Shown here piece by piece: positions 28,909 to 37,968 of a stretch of DNA of 64,000 nt. The DNA comes from Methylobacterium amylolyticum (lineage in GTDB: Bacteria; Pseudomonadota; Alphaproteobacteria; Rhizobiales; Beijerinckiaceae), in contig NZ_JAUYZI010000012.1 of NCBI RefSeq assembly GCF_030700245.1, forward strand, positions 62,001 through 126,000, given 5' to 3'. The notes below the pieces were generated by a model that was not told the origin of the DNA, made no database searches, and was given only the letters and a program-made list of their open reading frames with translations. Position 1 is the first letter of the stretch, and each line of letters starts with the position of its first letter. The position numbers and the translations under genes were made by a program.

Positions 28909-30420
28909 TCACCGGTTCGGCGAAGACCACGACCGGCCGAGGTAGCGCGCCTCCAGATGCGCCCGGAACGCCCCGGTGCCGAGTGGAGCGCCGGTCGCGC
29001 GTTCGAGCAGCGCGTCGGTGCCGACGAGGCTCCCCTGCGCATGGACGTTGGCGCGCAGCCAGTCGCGCAACGGGGCGAAGTCGCCCGCGGCAAGGCGGTC
29101 CGGCAGCGCCGGTTCGGCGGCGCGGGCGGCCCGGAAGAGCTGCGCGGCGGCCAGCGCCCCGAGGGTGTAGGTCGGGAAGTAGCCCCAGGCGCCGCTCGGC
29201 CAGTGGATGTCCTGCAGGCAGCCGTGACGGTCGTCGGGCACGGCGAGGCCGAGCAGGTCGCGCATCCCGTCGTCGAAGGCGCCGGGCAGGTCGGCCACCG
29301 CGAGGTCTCCGGCGATCAGCGCGGTCTCCAGCCGGTAGCGAAGCAGGATATGCGCCGGGTAGGTCGCCTCGTCGGCATCGACCCGGATGAAGCCCGGCGC
29401 GACGCGGGTGTGCAGGCGATGGAGGTTGTCCGGCTCCCAGGCCGGCCCGCTCCGGCCGAACGCCTCGCGCAAGCGCGGGGCGAGGAACCGGAAGAAGTCC
29501 GGGCTGCGGCAGGCCTGCATCTCGACGATCAGCGACTGGCTCTCGTGCAGGCTCATGCCCCGGGCCGCCCCCACCGGCTGGTGGCGCCAAGCGGCCGGGC
29601 GACCCTGCTCGTAGAGGGCGTGGCCGGTCTCGTGCAGCACGCCCATCAGGGCGCGGGAGAAGTCGGCGGCGTCGTAGCGGGTGGTGATGCGCACGTCGTC
29701 GGTCGCGCCCCCGCAGAACGGGTGCAGGCTGACGTCGAGCCGCCCGCGGGTGAAGTCGAACCCGAGCGCCCGCATCAGCGCGAGCCCGAGGTCGCGCTGC
29801 GCCTCCACCGGGAACGAACCGTCGAGCGGCAGCGGCGCGGGCTCGGCCGCCTGACGGGCGCGGGCCTCGGCGATCAGCCCCGGCAGCCAGTCCGCGAGGT
29901 CGGCGAAGAGCGGATCGATGATCGCCCGGCGCATGCCGGGATCGTAGCCGTCCAGCAGCGCGTCGTAAGGGTCGAGGCCGAGCGCCGCGCCCTTGATCCG
30001 CCCGGTCTCACGCTGGAGTTCCAGCACCTCCGCGAGGTGGGGCGCGAGCCGGGCGAAGTCGCTGTCCCGGCGCGCCTCGCGCCAGACCATCTCGGCGCGC
30101 GACACCGCGCGGGACCGCGCCTCGACGAGGTCGCGCGGCACGGCCAGGGCGTGCCGGTGGGCGCGGCGCATCTCGCGCAGGTTGGCGGCGGGCCAGATCT
30201 CCGTCGGCGGCTCCGCCTCGGCGGCGTCGAGGGCGTCCGCCGCCTCCGGGGCGGTGAGGAGGTCGTGGGCGAGCCCACGCAGGATCGCGAGCTGGTCGCC
30301 GCGCGCCTCCGCCGCACCGTCCGGCATCAGCGTCTGCGCGTCCCAGCCGAGGATGCCCGCCGCGCCCTCCAGCGCGGAGAGGCGGGCGAAGCGCTGTTCG
30401 AGGCTGCCGTAGGGTGTCAT
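28909..30420 (-). CDS. M32 metallocarboxypeptidase (Taq type)
   Basis: Removes C-terminal amino acids from peptides using a zinc ion. The 503-residue protein has the HETGH motif (His263, Glu264, His267) inside VLHETGHALYEQG, the upstream DVRITTRYD and the downstream GMSLHESQSL (third ligand Glu region) and IRVDADEATYPAHILLRY, all typical of M32. The ATG at 30420 is followed directly by family sequence (SLEQRFARLSALEGAAGILG). It is a cytosolic, single-gene unit. The specific role is unknown; peptide recycling is likely. Confidence 0.95.
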   Translation of the reverse strand: MTPYGSLEQRFARLSALEGAAGILGWDAQTLMPDGAAEARGDQLAILRGLAHDLLTAPEAADALDAAEAEPPTEIWPAANLREMRRAHRHALAVPRDLVEARSRAVSRAEMVWREARRDSDFARLAPHLAEVLELQRETGRIKGAALGLDPYDALLDGYDPGMRRAIIDPLFADLADWLPGLIAEARARQAAEPAPLPLDGSFPVEAQRDLGLALMRALGFDFTRGRLDVSLHPFCGGATDDVRITTRYDAADFSRALMGVLHETGHALYEQGRPAAWRHQPVGAARGMSLHESQSLIVEMQACRSPDFFRFLAPRLREAFGRSGPAWEPDNLHRLHTRVAPGFIRVDADEATYPAHILLRYRLETALIAGDLAVADLPGAFDDGMRDLLGLAVPDDRHGCLQDIHWPSGAWGYFPTYTLGALAAAQLFRAARAAEPALPDRLAAGDFAPLRDWLRANVHAQGSLVGTDALLERATGAPLGTGAFRAHLEARYLGRSWSSPNR

Positions 30421-30702
30421 CCGGTCTCCGGGTCGTAGCCGGCCCCGGCGGGGCCGCGCGCATCGGGGCAGGATCGGCCGAGCGGTCGCGCGGTGGCAAG
30501 ACGGGGGCTGCGCGGATGCGGCATCGCGCCCGCGGCCCGTTCCCCCTGCGGCGACCGCCGCCTTGAATCTTGAATACAGATGGGGAAGTCTGCGCCCGGC
30601 GGGCGCCGGTCCGGCGACGGAAGGCCTCGGATCCGGACGCTGAGCCGCATCCGGGCGGAGCGCTATGGGGCGTCCGCGGACGCGGCGCCGGGAGGGACGC
30701 GG

Positions 30703-33648
30703 GTGACGGCAGGAACGGCGCAGGCGACGCCGCGCGCGGCGGCGCGGCTGGAGGCGGGCCTCGCCCGCCGACTCGCCGAGCGGATCCAGGGCGAGGTGCG
30801 CTTCGACGCCTTCACGCGCGGGCGCTACAGCACCGACGCCTCGATCTACCAGATCACTCCGGCGGGCGTGGTGCTGCCGCGCTCGGCCGAGGACATCGCC
30901 GCGACGCTGCGGATCGCCGCCGATCACGGGGCCCCGGTGATCCTGCGCGGCGGCGGCACCTCGCAGAACGGCCAGCCGATCGGAACCGGGCTGGTGGTCG
31001 ACTGCTCGCGCCACTTCAACCGGGTGCTCGCCTACGACCCGGAGGCCGGCACGGTGACGGTCGAGCCCGGGATGGTGCTGGAGCGCCTGAACGCCCGGGT
31101 GAAGGCCGACGGCTGGTTCTTCCCCGTCGAGCCCTCGACGGCGACCCGGTGCACGATCGGCGGCATGGCCGGCAACAATTCCTGCGGCGCCCGCTCCCTG
31201 CGCTACGGCAAGATGAGCGACAACGTGCTGGCCATCGACGCGCTGCTGCACGACGGCGAGCCGTTCGGCCTGTCGCTCACCGGCAACGACGCCTCCGGCG
31301 TCAGCGGCTCCGAGCGCGCGGCCGACATCGCCCGGCGGATGCTGGCGCTGGCCGACCGGCACCGGGACGAGATCGCCGCGCGGTTTCCGAAGGTCCAGCG
31401 CCGGGTCGGCGGCTACGGGCTCGACGCCCTGGTCGAGGCGCGGCCGAACCTCGCCCACCTCCTCGTCGGCTCGGAAGGGACGCTCGCGGCCACGACGGCG
31501 GTGACGCTGAAGCTGTCGCGCCTGCCCGCGCACCGGGTGATGGGCGTGTGCCACTTCCCTGCGTTCCGCGCCGCGATGGAGACGACGCAGCACATCGTCG
31601 CCCTCGATCCCGTGGCGGTGGAACTCGTCGACAACAACGTGCTGGTGCTCGGCGCCGACATCCCCCTGTTCCGCACGACGCTCGCCGACATCACCCGGGG
31701 CCGGCCGAACTGCCTGCTGCTCGCCGAGTTCGCGGGCGACGACCTGCCCGCCCTCAAGCGCGACCTGAAGCGGCTCGACGCCTGCATGGCCGACCACGGC
31801 TTCCCCGGGTCAGTGGTCGAGGTGGTCGAGCCGGCCCGGCAGAAGTCGGTCTGGGAGGTGCGCGAGGCCTGCCTCAACATCATGATGTCGATGAAGGGCG
31901 ACGCGAAGCCGGTCTCGTTCATCGAGGACTGCGCGGTGCCGCTGGAGCATCTGGCCGACTACACCGACGCCGTCACCGACGTGTTCACGCGGCACGGCAC
32001 CCGCGGCACGTGGTACGCCCACGCCTCGGTCGGCTGCCTGCACGTGCGCCCGATCCTCGACATGAAGCTCGGCGGCGATGTCGCGAGGATGCGCGCCATC
32101 GCCGAGGAGACGAGCGAGCTGGTCCGCCGCTACAAGGGCTCGTACTCGGGCGAGCACGGCGACGGCATCTCGCGCTCGGAGTTCGTCGAGCCGCTGTTCG
32201 GGGGCACGCTCGCCCGCGCCTTCGAGGCGGTGAAGGACGCCTTCGACCCTGACAACCGGCTGAATCCGGGCAAGATCGTCCGCCCGCTGCGCATGGACGA
32301 CCGCAGCCTGTTCCGGTTCAAGCCCGACTACGCGGTGACGGCGCCCGCGAGCACCGCCCTCGACTGGGCGGACTGGGGCGGCTTCGGCCCGGCGGTCGAG
32401 ATGTGCAACAACAACGGCACCTGCCGGAAGCTCGCGGGCGGGGCGATGTGCCCGTCCTACCGGGCGACGCGCGAGGAGCAGCACCTCACGCGCGGGCGCG
32501 CCAATTCCCTGCGGCTCGCCATCTCCGGGCAGCTCGGTGCGGAGGCGTTTACGTCCCCCGAGATGAAGCGGACGATGGACCTGTGCGTGTCGTGCAAGGC
32601 CTGCCGGCGCGAGTGCCCGACCGGCGTCGACATGGCGCGGATGAAGATCGAGTTCCTGCACCACTATCACGCCCGGCACGGCCTGCCGCTGCGCGACCGG
32701 CTGGTCGGGCTGATGCCGCGCTACGCGGGCGTGGCCGCCAAGCTCGCGCCGCTCCTCAACCTGCGGGACCGGCACCCGGCGCTGGCGGCGTTCTCCGAGC
32801 GCCTGACCGGCTTCTCCGCCCGCCGCACGCTGCCGCGCTGGCGCCGGCCGTGGCGGGAGATCGGCGAACCCGCCCATCCCGCCGACGTCACCGGCGACTT
32901 CCGCGACGTGATCCTGTTCGGGGACACGTTCAACCGCGCCTTCGAGCGGGAGAATCTGGAGGCGGCCGAGCGGGTGCTGCTGGCCGGCGGCTACCGGCTG
33001 CACCGGGTCTTCCCGGACCGGGGCCGGCGGCCGCTCTGCTGCGGCCGCACGTGGCTCGCCTCCGGCCAGACCGACCGGGCGCGGGCGGAGGCGCGGCGCA
33101 CGCTCGACGCACTGCTGCCGTTCGCGCGGGCCGGCGCCCGGATCGTCGGCCTCGAACCGTCCTGCCTGCTGACCTTCCGCGACGAGTTCCTGGCGCTGCT
33201 GCCGGGCGCGGACGCGGCCCTGCTGGCGCGGCAGGCCGTGCTGTTCGAGGAGCTGCTGGCGGTCGACCTCGCCGCCGGCCGGATCGCCCTGCCGCTGGCC
33301 CACCAGGGCGGCCGGGTGGCGCACCTGCACGGCCACTGCCACCAGAAATCCTTCGGCGCGTTCACGCCGGTCGAGACCGTGCTGCGCGCGGTGCCCGGGC
33401 TCGACGTGCGCCCGATCGAGTCGAGCTGCTGCGGCATGGCCGGCACCTTCGGCTACGGGGCCGACACGGTGGAGACCTCCTTCGCCATGGCCGAGCTGTC
33501 GCTGTTCCCGGCCCTGCGCAAGGCCGGTGCGGACGACCTCGTCGTGGCCGACGGCACGAGTTGCCGGCACCAGATCCACGACGGACTCGGCCTGCGCGCG
33601 GAACATGTGGCCCGCGTGCTCGACCGGGCGCTGACGCCTCGACACTGA
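30703..33648 (+). CDS. YdiJ-type FAD/Fe-S 2-hydroxyacid dehydrogenase
   Basis: 981-residue three-module oxidoreductase. Residues about 50-270 bind FAD (VILRGGGTSQNGQPIGTGLV, CTIGGMAGNNSCGARSLRYG). The FAD oxidase C-domain reaches about 560 (HASVGCLHVRPILD, GEHGDG). Next are two [4Fe-4S] motifs (CNNNGTCRKLAGGAMCPSY, CVSCKACRRECPTGVD). CCG-type domains close the protein (CCGRTWLASG, HGHCHQKSFG, SSCCGMAGTFGY). E. coli YdiJ with the same layout oxidises D-2-hydroxyglutarate. GTG at 30703 with GGGAGGG upstream is preferred over the first ATG at 30580. A GntR gene follows after 58 nt and may control it. Confidence 0.9.
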   Translation: MTAGTAQATPRAAARLEAGLARRLAERIQGEVRFDAFTRGRYSTDASIYQITPAGVVLPRSAEDIAATLRIAADHGAPVILRGGGTSQNGQPIGTGLVVDCSRHFNRVLAYDPEAGTVTVEPGMVLERLNARVKADGWFFPVEPSTATRCTIGGMAGNNSCGARSLRYGKMSDNVLAIDALLHDGEPFGLSLTGNDASGVSGSERAADIARRMLALADRHRDEIAARFPKVQRRVGGYGLDALVEARPNLAHLLVGSEGTLAATTAVTLKLSRLPAHRVMGVCHFPAFRAAMETTQHIVALDPVAVELVDNNVLVLGADIPLFRTTLADITRGRPNCLLLAEFAGDDLPALKRDLKRLDACMADHGFPGSVVEVVEPARQKSVWEVREACLNIMMSMKGDAKPVSFIEDCAVPLEHLADYTDAVTDVFTRHGTRGTWYAHASVGCLHVRPILDMKLGGDVARMRAIAEETSELVRRYKGSYSGEHGDGISRSEFVEPLFGGTLARAFEAVKDAFDPDNRLNPGKIVRPLRMDDRSLFRFKPDYAVTAPASTALDWADWGGFGPAVEMCNNNGTCRKLAGGAMCPSYRATREEQHLTRGRANSLRLAISGQLGAEAFTSPEMKRTMDLCVSCKACRRECPTGVDMARMKIEFLHHYHARHGLPLRDRLVGLMPRYAGVAAKLAPLLNLRDRHPALAAFSERLTGFSARRTLPRWRRPWREIGEPAHPADVTGDFRDVILFGDTFNRAFERENLEAAERVLLAGGYRLHRVFPDRGRRPLCCGRTWLASGQTDRARAEARRTLDALLPFARAGARIVGLEPSCLLTFRDEFLALLPGADAALLARQAVLFEELLAVDLAAGRIALPLAHQGGRVAHLHGHCHQKSFGAFTPVETVLRAVPGLDVRPIESSCCGMAGTFGYGADTVETSFAMAELSLFPALRKAGADDLVVADGTSCRHQIHDGLGLRAEHVARVLDRALTPRH

Positions 33649-33670
33649 ATTTTTGTGCCCCTAGACTTGG

Positions 33671-33681
33671 GAGACAGTCTC
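33671..33681. promoter_or_regulatory. Inverted repeat in front of the GntR gene
   Basis: GAGAC-A-GTCTC is a perfect 5-bp inverted repeat, 26 nt before the GntR start and 23 nt after the dehydrogenase stop. A second pair (AGACT...AGTCT) overlaps it. It is a candidate autoregulatory operator. Confidence 0.4.
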
Positions 33682-33706
33682 TGACCGGCGGTCCGTTTTC
33701 CAGAAT

Positions 33707-34384
33707 ATGAATCAGATCGATACCCGCATCGGCATCAGTCGCCGCTACCTCCACGACGAGGTCGCCGAGCGCATGCGCGAGTTGATCTTCTCGGGGGAGA
33801 TGGAGCCCAAGTCCCGGATCAACGAGACCGAGCTGACCGAGCGCTTCGGCATCTCGCGCACGCCCCTGCGCGAGGCGATCAAGATCCTGGCCACCGAGGG
33901 GCTGCTGGAACTGCTGCCCAACCGCGGGGCGCGGGTGGCGAGCATCTCCGAGCGCGAGATCGAGGAGATGATGGAGGTGATCGCCGGCCTGGAAGCGACC
34001 GCGGGCGACCTCGCCTGCCGCTCCATCTCGGACGCGGAGATCGCGGCGATCCAGGCCGACCACGATGCGATGGTGGTGGCGTGGCGGGCGGGCGACGAGG
34101 CCGGCTACTTCAGCAACAACCGCCGCATCCACGAGGCGATCATGGCAGCGGCCCGCAACGCCATCCTCGGCGGCCTCTACCAGAGCCTGTCGGGCCGGAT
34201 CCAGCGCTCGCGCTACCGCGCCCACCAGACGCCGGAGCAGTGGGCCCGGGCGATGTCGGAGCACGAGCAGATGATCGTGCTGCTGCGCGCCCGCGACGGG
34301 GCGGCGCTCGCCCACCTGCTGCGCGAGCACATCCGCGGCAAGAAGCCGGTCATCGCGGCGAGCTACGGCGTCGCCCCGGCCTGA
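33707..34384 (+). CDS. GntR-family regulator, FadR subfamily
   Basis: 225 residues: N-terminal winged HTH (INETELTERFGISRTPLREAIKILATEGLL) and an all-helical FCD ligand domain with the metal-binding Asp/His pattern (H-x3-H near IHEAIMAAARN and SEHEQM). It probably senses an organic acid. It lies just after the YdiJ-type gene and its last 22 bp overlap the convergent methyltransferase gene. The likely targets are itself and the dehydrogenase, but the dehydrogenase promoter upstream of 30703 was not shown to share its site. Confidence 0.92.
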   Translation: MNQIDTRIGISRRYLHDEVAERMRELIFSGEMEPKSRINETELTERFGISRTPLREAIKILATEGLLELLPNRGARVASISEREIEEMMEVIAGLEATAGDLACRSISDAEIAAIQADHDAMVVAWRAGDEAGYFSNNRRIHEAIMAAARNAILGGLYQSLSGRIQRSRYRAHQTPEQWARAMSEHEQMIVLLRARDGAALAHLLREHIRGKKPVIAASYGVAPA

Positions 34385-35310
34385 TCGCCGGGGACGGCGG
34401 TCTCGATCCAGAACGAGGCGCCGGGGGCCCCGGCATCGTTCGGGTAGAGGAACGGGATGTCCGGCCTCCGACCTCGGGCCGCGAAGGCGCGCCGCACCCG
34501 CGCACCGTAGGCGGCGTGCTTGCAGACGTAGGTCACCGGCAGGCTGACGCGGAAGGGCGGGGCCCCGCACAGCAGCATCGCCGCGAGCAGGTACTGCTCG
34601 TTGTAGAGCCGGTGGTTCCAGGCGGCCGGGTAGTCGTCGGGGATGAAGATGTCGTGGATATGCACCATCACCCCCGGCCGGAGCCGCGGCAGCACCTCGA
34701 AGAAGAACACCGTCACGTCCGAGTTGGTGAAGGCGCGGTGCGAGCCGTCGAAGAACAGGATGTCGCCGGCCCGAAGCTCGTCGAAGACCTTCAGGTCGCA
34801 GGCTTCGAGCGGGCTTCGCACGGTCCAGTCGCAGAGCGCGTCGATCGCCAGCCGCGGCATCGGGTCGATCGAGGTGAGCTGCGTCGGAAGGTGCAGGGCG
34901 TCGACCGCGTAGCGCGCGAAGCGCGTGGAGGTGCCGGAGCCGATCTCGAGGTAGCGGGCGGGACGCTTCCAGGCGAGCATGGTCACGAGGGCGGCGGCGT
35001 CCAGCGCCGTGAACCACGTGTTGTTCCAGTAGGGCGTCTTCGCGTCGGCGACGCCGGCCTCGTGGGGTACCGCGTGCAGCAGGTCCGCGTGGGCGTCCAG
35101 CAAGTCCAGGAAGCGCTCGTAGGCCGCGTGCTCCCGGGCCAGGACGGCGCTCAGCCGCCCGTGCGGCAGGGTACCGGGCTGCCAGCGGGCGCTCGGGACG
35201 ACCGGATAGTAGTCGTGCACCGTGTGGCTCCAGCGAAACGGCTCGCTGCTCGCCCGGAAGATGTCGACGCCTGCCCGTCGGCCGGCGCTCTGCACCAGAT
35301 CCTTCAACAT
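34363..35310 (-). CDS. Class I SAM-dependent methyltransferase (Methyltransf_24-like)
   Basis: 315 residues. The SAM-binding loop is YLEIGSGTSTRFARYA; acidic strand ends follow (LTSIDPMPRL, DILFFDGSHRAF), then VMVHIHDIFIPDDYP. This pattern occurs in small-molecule O-methyltransferase-like proteins often linked to glycan or natural-product loci. The ATG at 35310 follows GAGGACATC. The 3' end overlaps the GntR gene by 22 bp. The substrate is unknown, and neighbours do not reveal it. Confidence 0.83.
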   Translation of the reverse strand: MLKDLVQSAGRRAGVDIFRASSEPFRWSHTVHDYYPVVPSARWQPGTLPHGRLSAVLAREHAAYERFLDLLDAHADLLHAVPHEAGVADAKTPYWNNTWFTALDAAALVTMLAWKRPARYLEIGSGTSTRFARYAVDALHLPTQLTSIDPMPRLAIDALCDWTVRSPLEACDLKVFDELRAGDILFFDGSHRAFTNSDVTVFFFEVLPRLRPGVMVHIHDIFIPDDYPAAWNHRLYNEQYLLAAMLLCGAPPFRVSLPVTYVCKHAAYGARVRRAFAARGRRPDIPFLYPNDAGAPGASFWIETAVPGDQAGATP

Positions 35311-35426
35311 GATGTCCTCACCCCAGAGGCGAGCATCATGTCGCTTATACAACTTCCAGTCGAGTTACTTTCGCGGCCTCCGCAATCCCCCGCAACCGGG
35401 ATGCCTAACTGGTCCTTGCCCGGCGC

Positions 35427-36074
35427 TCACGCGGCGGTGGCCTCCCGCATCCCGGCGACGAAGTCGGCGAAGCGGTCGCCCTGGATCAGCACGTGGACCC
35501 GCAGTTGCTCGGCCGCGCCCGCCTCGTCGCCGGCGAGGATCGCGGCGACGATCGCCTCGTGCTCCGCCAGCGAGTGCGCCAGCCTGTGCCGCGCCCGCAA
35601 CTGCAAGCGGCGGTATGGCGAGAGGCGGCGATGGAGGGACAGCGCCTGCTCGGCGAGGAAGGCGTTGCGGCAGGCCCGGTAGATGACCGTGTGGAACACG
35701 TAGTTCTCGCGGTAGTAGCCCTCCACGTCCTCCGCTGCGGCGGTGCAGGCCGCGAGCGCGGTGCGCAGGTCCGCGGCGTCCTCGCGGGTATGGCGCCGCG
35801 CCGCGAGACGCCCGCAGGACGCCTCGATCTCCGCCATCGTCTCGAACATGGCCAGCAGCAGGTGCGGTTCCGGAGCGCTGACGATGGCGCCGCGGCGCGG
35901 CTTCGCCTCGACGAGGCCGCTCACCGTGAGTTGCAACAGTGCCTCGCGGATCGGCGTGCGCGACACGCCGAAGCGGGCCGCGAGTTGCATCTCGTCGAGC
36001 CGCGATCCCACCGAGAGCGTGCCCGAGACGATCTCGTCCTCGATCGCCTGCCTCAAGCGCTGCGCGTGGCTCAT
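35427..36074 (-). CDS. GntR-family regulator divergent from the TRAP operon
   Basis: 215-residue GntR/FadR-type protein: HTH DEMQLAARFGVSRTPIREALLQLTVSGLV and an FCD domain (FHTVIYRACRN, HEAIVAAILAGD). It is transcribed away from dctPQM across a 197-bp spacer with two palindromes (36169-36183, 36194-36209). It is the likely repressor of the transporter operon, with the transported acid or its CoA-free form as the probable ligand. Confidence 0.92.
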   Translation of the reverse strand: MSHAQRLRQAIEDEIVSGTLSVGSRLDEMQLAARFGVSRTPIREALLQLTVSGLVEAKPRRGAIVSAPEPHLLLAMFETMAEIEASCGRLAARRHTREDAADLRTALAACTAAAEDVEGYYRENYVFHTVIYRACRNAFLAEQALSLHRRLSPYRRLQLRARHRLAHSLAEHEAIVAAILAGDEAGAAEQLRVHVLIQGDRFADFVAGMREATAA

Positions 36075-36168
36075 GGCTGCGACCTCCCGGCGGGCCGGTC
36101 ACGGTTCGCCGAGTCCCGGCGCCGTCCGACGAAATTCCCGCGTTGTTCGCCCATGATTATGCCGGACC

Positions 36169-36209
36169 GTTGACAACGTATACAGGGCCGGCGTTCAAGC
36201 ATACTTGAA
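36169..36209. promoter_or_regulatory. Operator cluster between GntR and TRAP genes
   Basis: Three palindromes sit side by side: GTTGACAAC (36169-36177), GTATAC (36178-36183) and TTCAAG-CATA-CTTGAA (36194-36209). TTGACA inside the first is also a good -35 box for the TRAP direction. The block lies 60-100 nt before dctP. GntR-type control is inferred from position. Confidence 0.55.
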
Positions 36210-36271
36210 GCGGCGGCACTTGTTGCGGCGCAAAATAAGATCGGCCGCCTTGTTGCGGTGCGGGAGGAGAC

Positions 36272-37294
36272 ATGACGCCAACACGCCGCGGCCTCGTGGC
36301 CGCAACCCTGGCCGCGCCGGCCCTGCTGCGCTTCGGCCTCGGCGCCGCCCAGGCGGCCACGATCCTGAAGCTGTCGCACCAGTTCCCCGGCGGCACGATC
36401 GACGAGGGCGATTTCCGGGACCGGATGTGCCGGATGTTCGCCAAGCAGGTCGGCGAGCGCTCGAAGGGCGCGCTGGAGGTGCAGGTCTATCCCGGCTCCT
36501 CGCTGATGAAGACCAACGCCCAGTTCGGCGCGATGCGGAAGGGGGCGCTCGACATGTCCCTCTACCCGATGCCCTACGCGGGCGGCGAGGTGCCCGAGAC
36601 CAACATCGGCCTGATGCCGGCGCTGGTGACCTCCTACGCGCAGGCGCTCGCCTGGAAGACGGCGCCGGTCGGCCGCAAGCTCACCGAGATCATGCTGGCC
36701 AAGGGCATCGTCCTGGTCTCCTGGGTCTGGCAGGCCGGCGGCGTCGCCAGCCGCGAGGCGCCGCTGCTCACCCCCGAGGACGTGAAGGGGCGCAAGGTGC
36801 GCGGCGGCTCGCGCGAGATGGACATGATGCTCAAGGAGGCGGGCGCGGCCACCCTGTCGATCCCCTCGAACGAGTCCTACGCCGCGATGCAGACCGGCGC
36901 CTGCGACGCGGTGATCACCTCGTCCACCAGCCTGATCTCGTTCCGCCTGGAGGAGCTGTCGAAGGGCCTCGTCTCCGGCCGCGAGCGCTCGTACTGGTTC
37001 ATGCTGGAGCCGATCATGATGTCGAAGATCGTGTTCGACCGGCTCCCCAAGGACCAGCAGGACCTGATCATGGCGGTCGGGGCCGAGCTCGAGCCCTTCG
37101 GGCAGGCCGGGGCCAAGGCCGACGACACCCGCGTCGAGGAACTGTTCGCCAAGGCCGGCGCCAAGGTCGTGCAGCTCGACGAGCCGACGCTCGGCCGCTG
37201 GCGCGACATCGCCCGCGCCACCGCCTGGAAGGATTACGCGGGCAAGAGCGCGAGCTGCGCCGAACTCCTCAAGCTGGCGGAGCAGGTCGCATGA
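36272..37294 (+). CDS. TRAP transporter substrate-binding protein (DctP type)
   Basis: 340-residue periplasmic receptor for a carboxylate. A signal peptide with a twin-Arg pair (TRRGLVAATLAAPALLRFG) ends near AQAA, so Tat export is possible. The mature protein has the DctP pattern: ILKLSHQFPGGTIDEGD, VQVYPGSSLMKTNAQFGAMR, and the region KGRKVRGGSREMDMMLKE in which the conserved Arg salt-bridges the substrate. GGAGGAGAC precedes the ATG. Its stop overlaps the dctQ start (ATGA). Confidence 0.95.
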   Translation: MTPTRRGLVAATLAAPALLRFGLGAAQAATILKLSHQFPGGTIDEGDFRDRMCRMFAKQVGERSKGALEVQVYPGSSLMKTNAQFGAMRKGALDMSLYPMPYAGGEVPETNIGLMPALVTSYAQALAWKTAPVGRKLTEIMLAKGIVLVSWVWQAGGVASREAPLLTPEDVKGRKVRGGSREMDMMLKEAGAATLSIPSNESYAAMQTGACDAVITSSTSLISFRLEELSKGLVSGRERSYWFMLEPIMMSKIVFDRLPKDQQDLIMAVGAELEPFGQAGAKADDTRVEELFAKAGAKVVQLDEPTLGRWRDIARATAWKDYAGKSASCAELLKLAEQVA

Positions 37295-37968
37295 GCCACG
37301 GATTCGATGCGGCGACCGCTGCACCCGAAACCCGGGCCTCGGACGTCTCCTCCATCCCCGGGCCCCTCGGGGCGATCGACAACGCGATGCGGTTGCTCAA
37401 CCGCGTCATCCTCGGCCTCGGCGGGCTCTGCCTCGTCGCGGCCTGCCTCGTGCTGAGCTACAGCGTCGTCATCCGCTACTACTTCCGGGAGCCGACGGAG
37501 TGGCAGGACGAGATGGCGGTGTTCCTGATCGTCGGCGCCACCTTCTTCTCGGCGGCGGCGGTGCAGGCCAAACGCGGCCACGTGGCGATCGAGGCCCTGA
37601 CCGGGCTGCTGTCGCCGGCGGTGAACCGCGCGCGGCTGCTGATGGCCGACATCGTCAGCTTCCTGTTCTGCGTCTTCTTCGCCTGGAAGAGCTGGTCCCT
37701 CGACCACGAGGCCTGGGTCGACGGGCAGATCTCGCAGTCGACCTGGGGACCGCCCCTGTGGATCCCCTACACGCTGATGGCGCTCGGCATGAGCCTGCTC
37801 TGCGTCCAGTTCGCCATCCAGATCGCCGAGGCCGTGCTCTACGGGCCGCGGGCGGCCGGCTGGGCCAAGCCGAAGATCGGGCTGGGCTCCGACATCAACA
37901 AGGACATGCGCGACCGCCCGGACCTGACGCCGGACGGCAGCGAGCTGATCGGAGAGCGCAAGCGATGA
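37291..37968 (+). CDS. TRAP transporter small membrane subunit (DctQ type)
   Basis: 225 residues with four membrane helices (about 38-60, 72-92, 113-132 and 148-170) and the DctQ sequence REPTEWQDEMAVFLIVGATF. ATGA overlaps join it to dctP and dctM, so the three genes form one translationally coupled unit. The cytosolic C-terminus (about 45 residues) is longer than in many DctQ proteins. Confidence 0.93.
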   Translation: MSHGFDAATAAPETRASDVSSIPGPLGAIDNAMRLLNRVILGLGGLCLVAACLVLSYSVVIRYYFREPTEWQDEMAVFLIVGATFFSAAAVQAKRGHVAIEALTGLLSPAVNRARLLMADIVSFLFCVFFAWKSWSLDHEAWVDGQISQSTWGPPLWIPYTLMALGMSLLCVQFAIQIAEAVLYGPRAAGWAKPKIGLGSDINKDMRDRPDLTPDGSELIGERKR

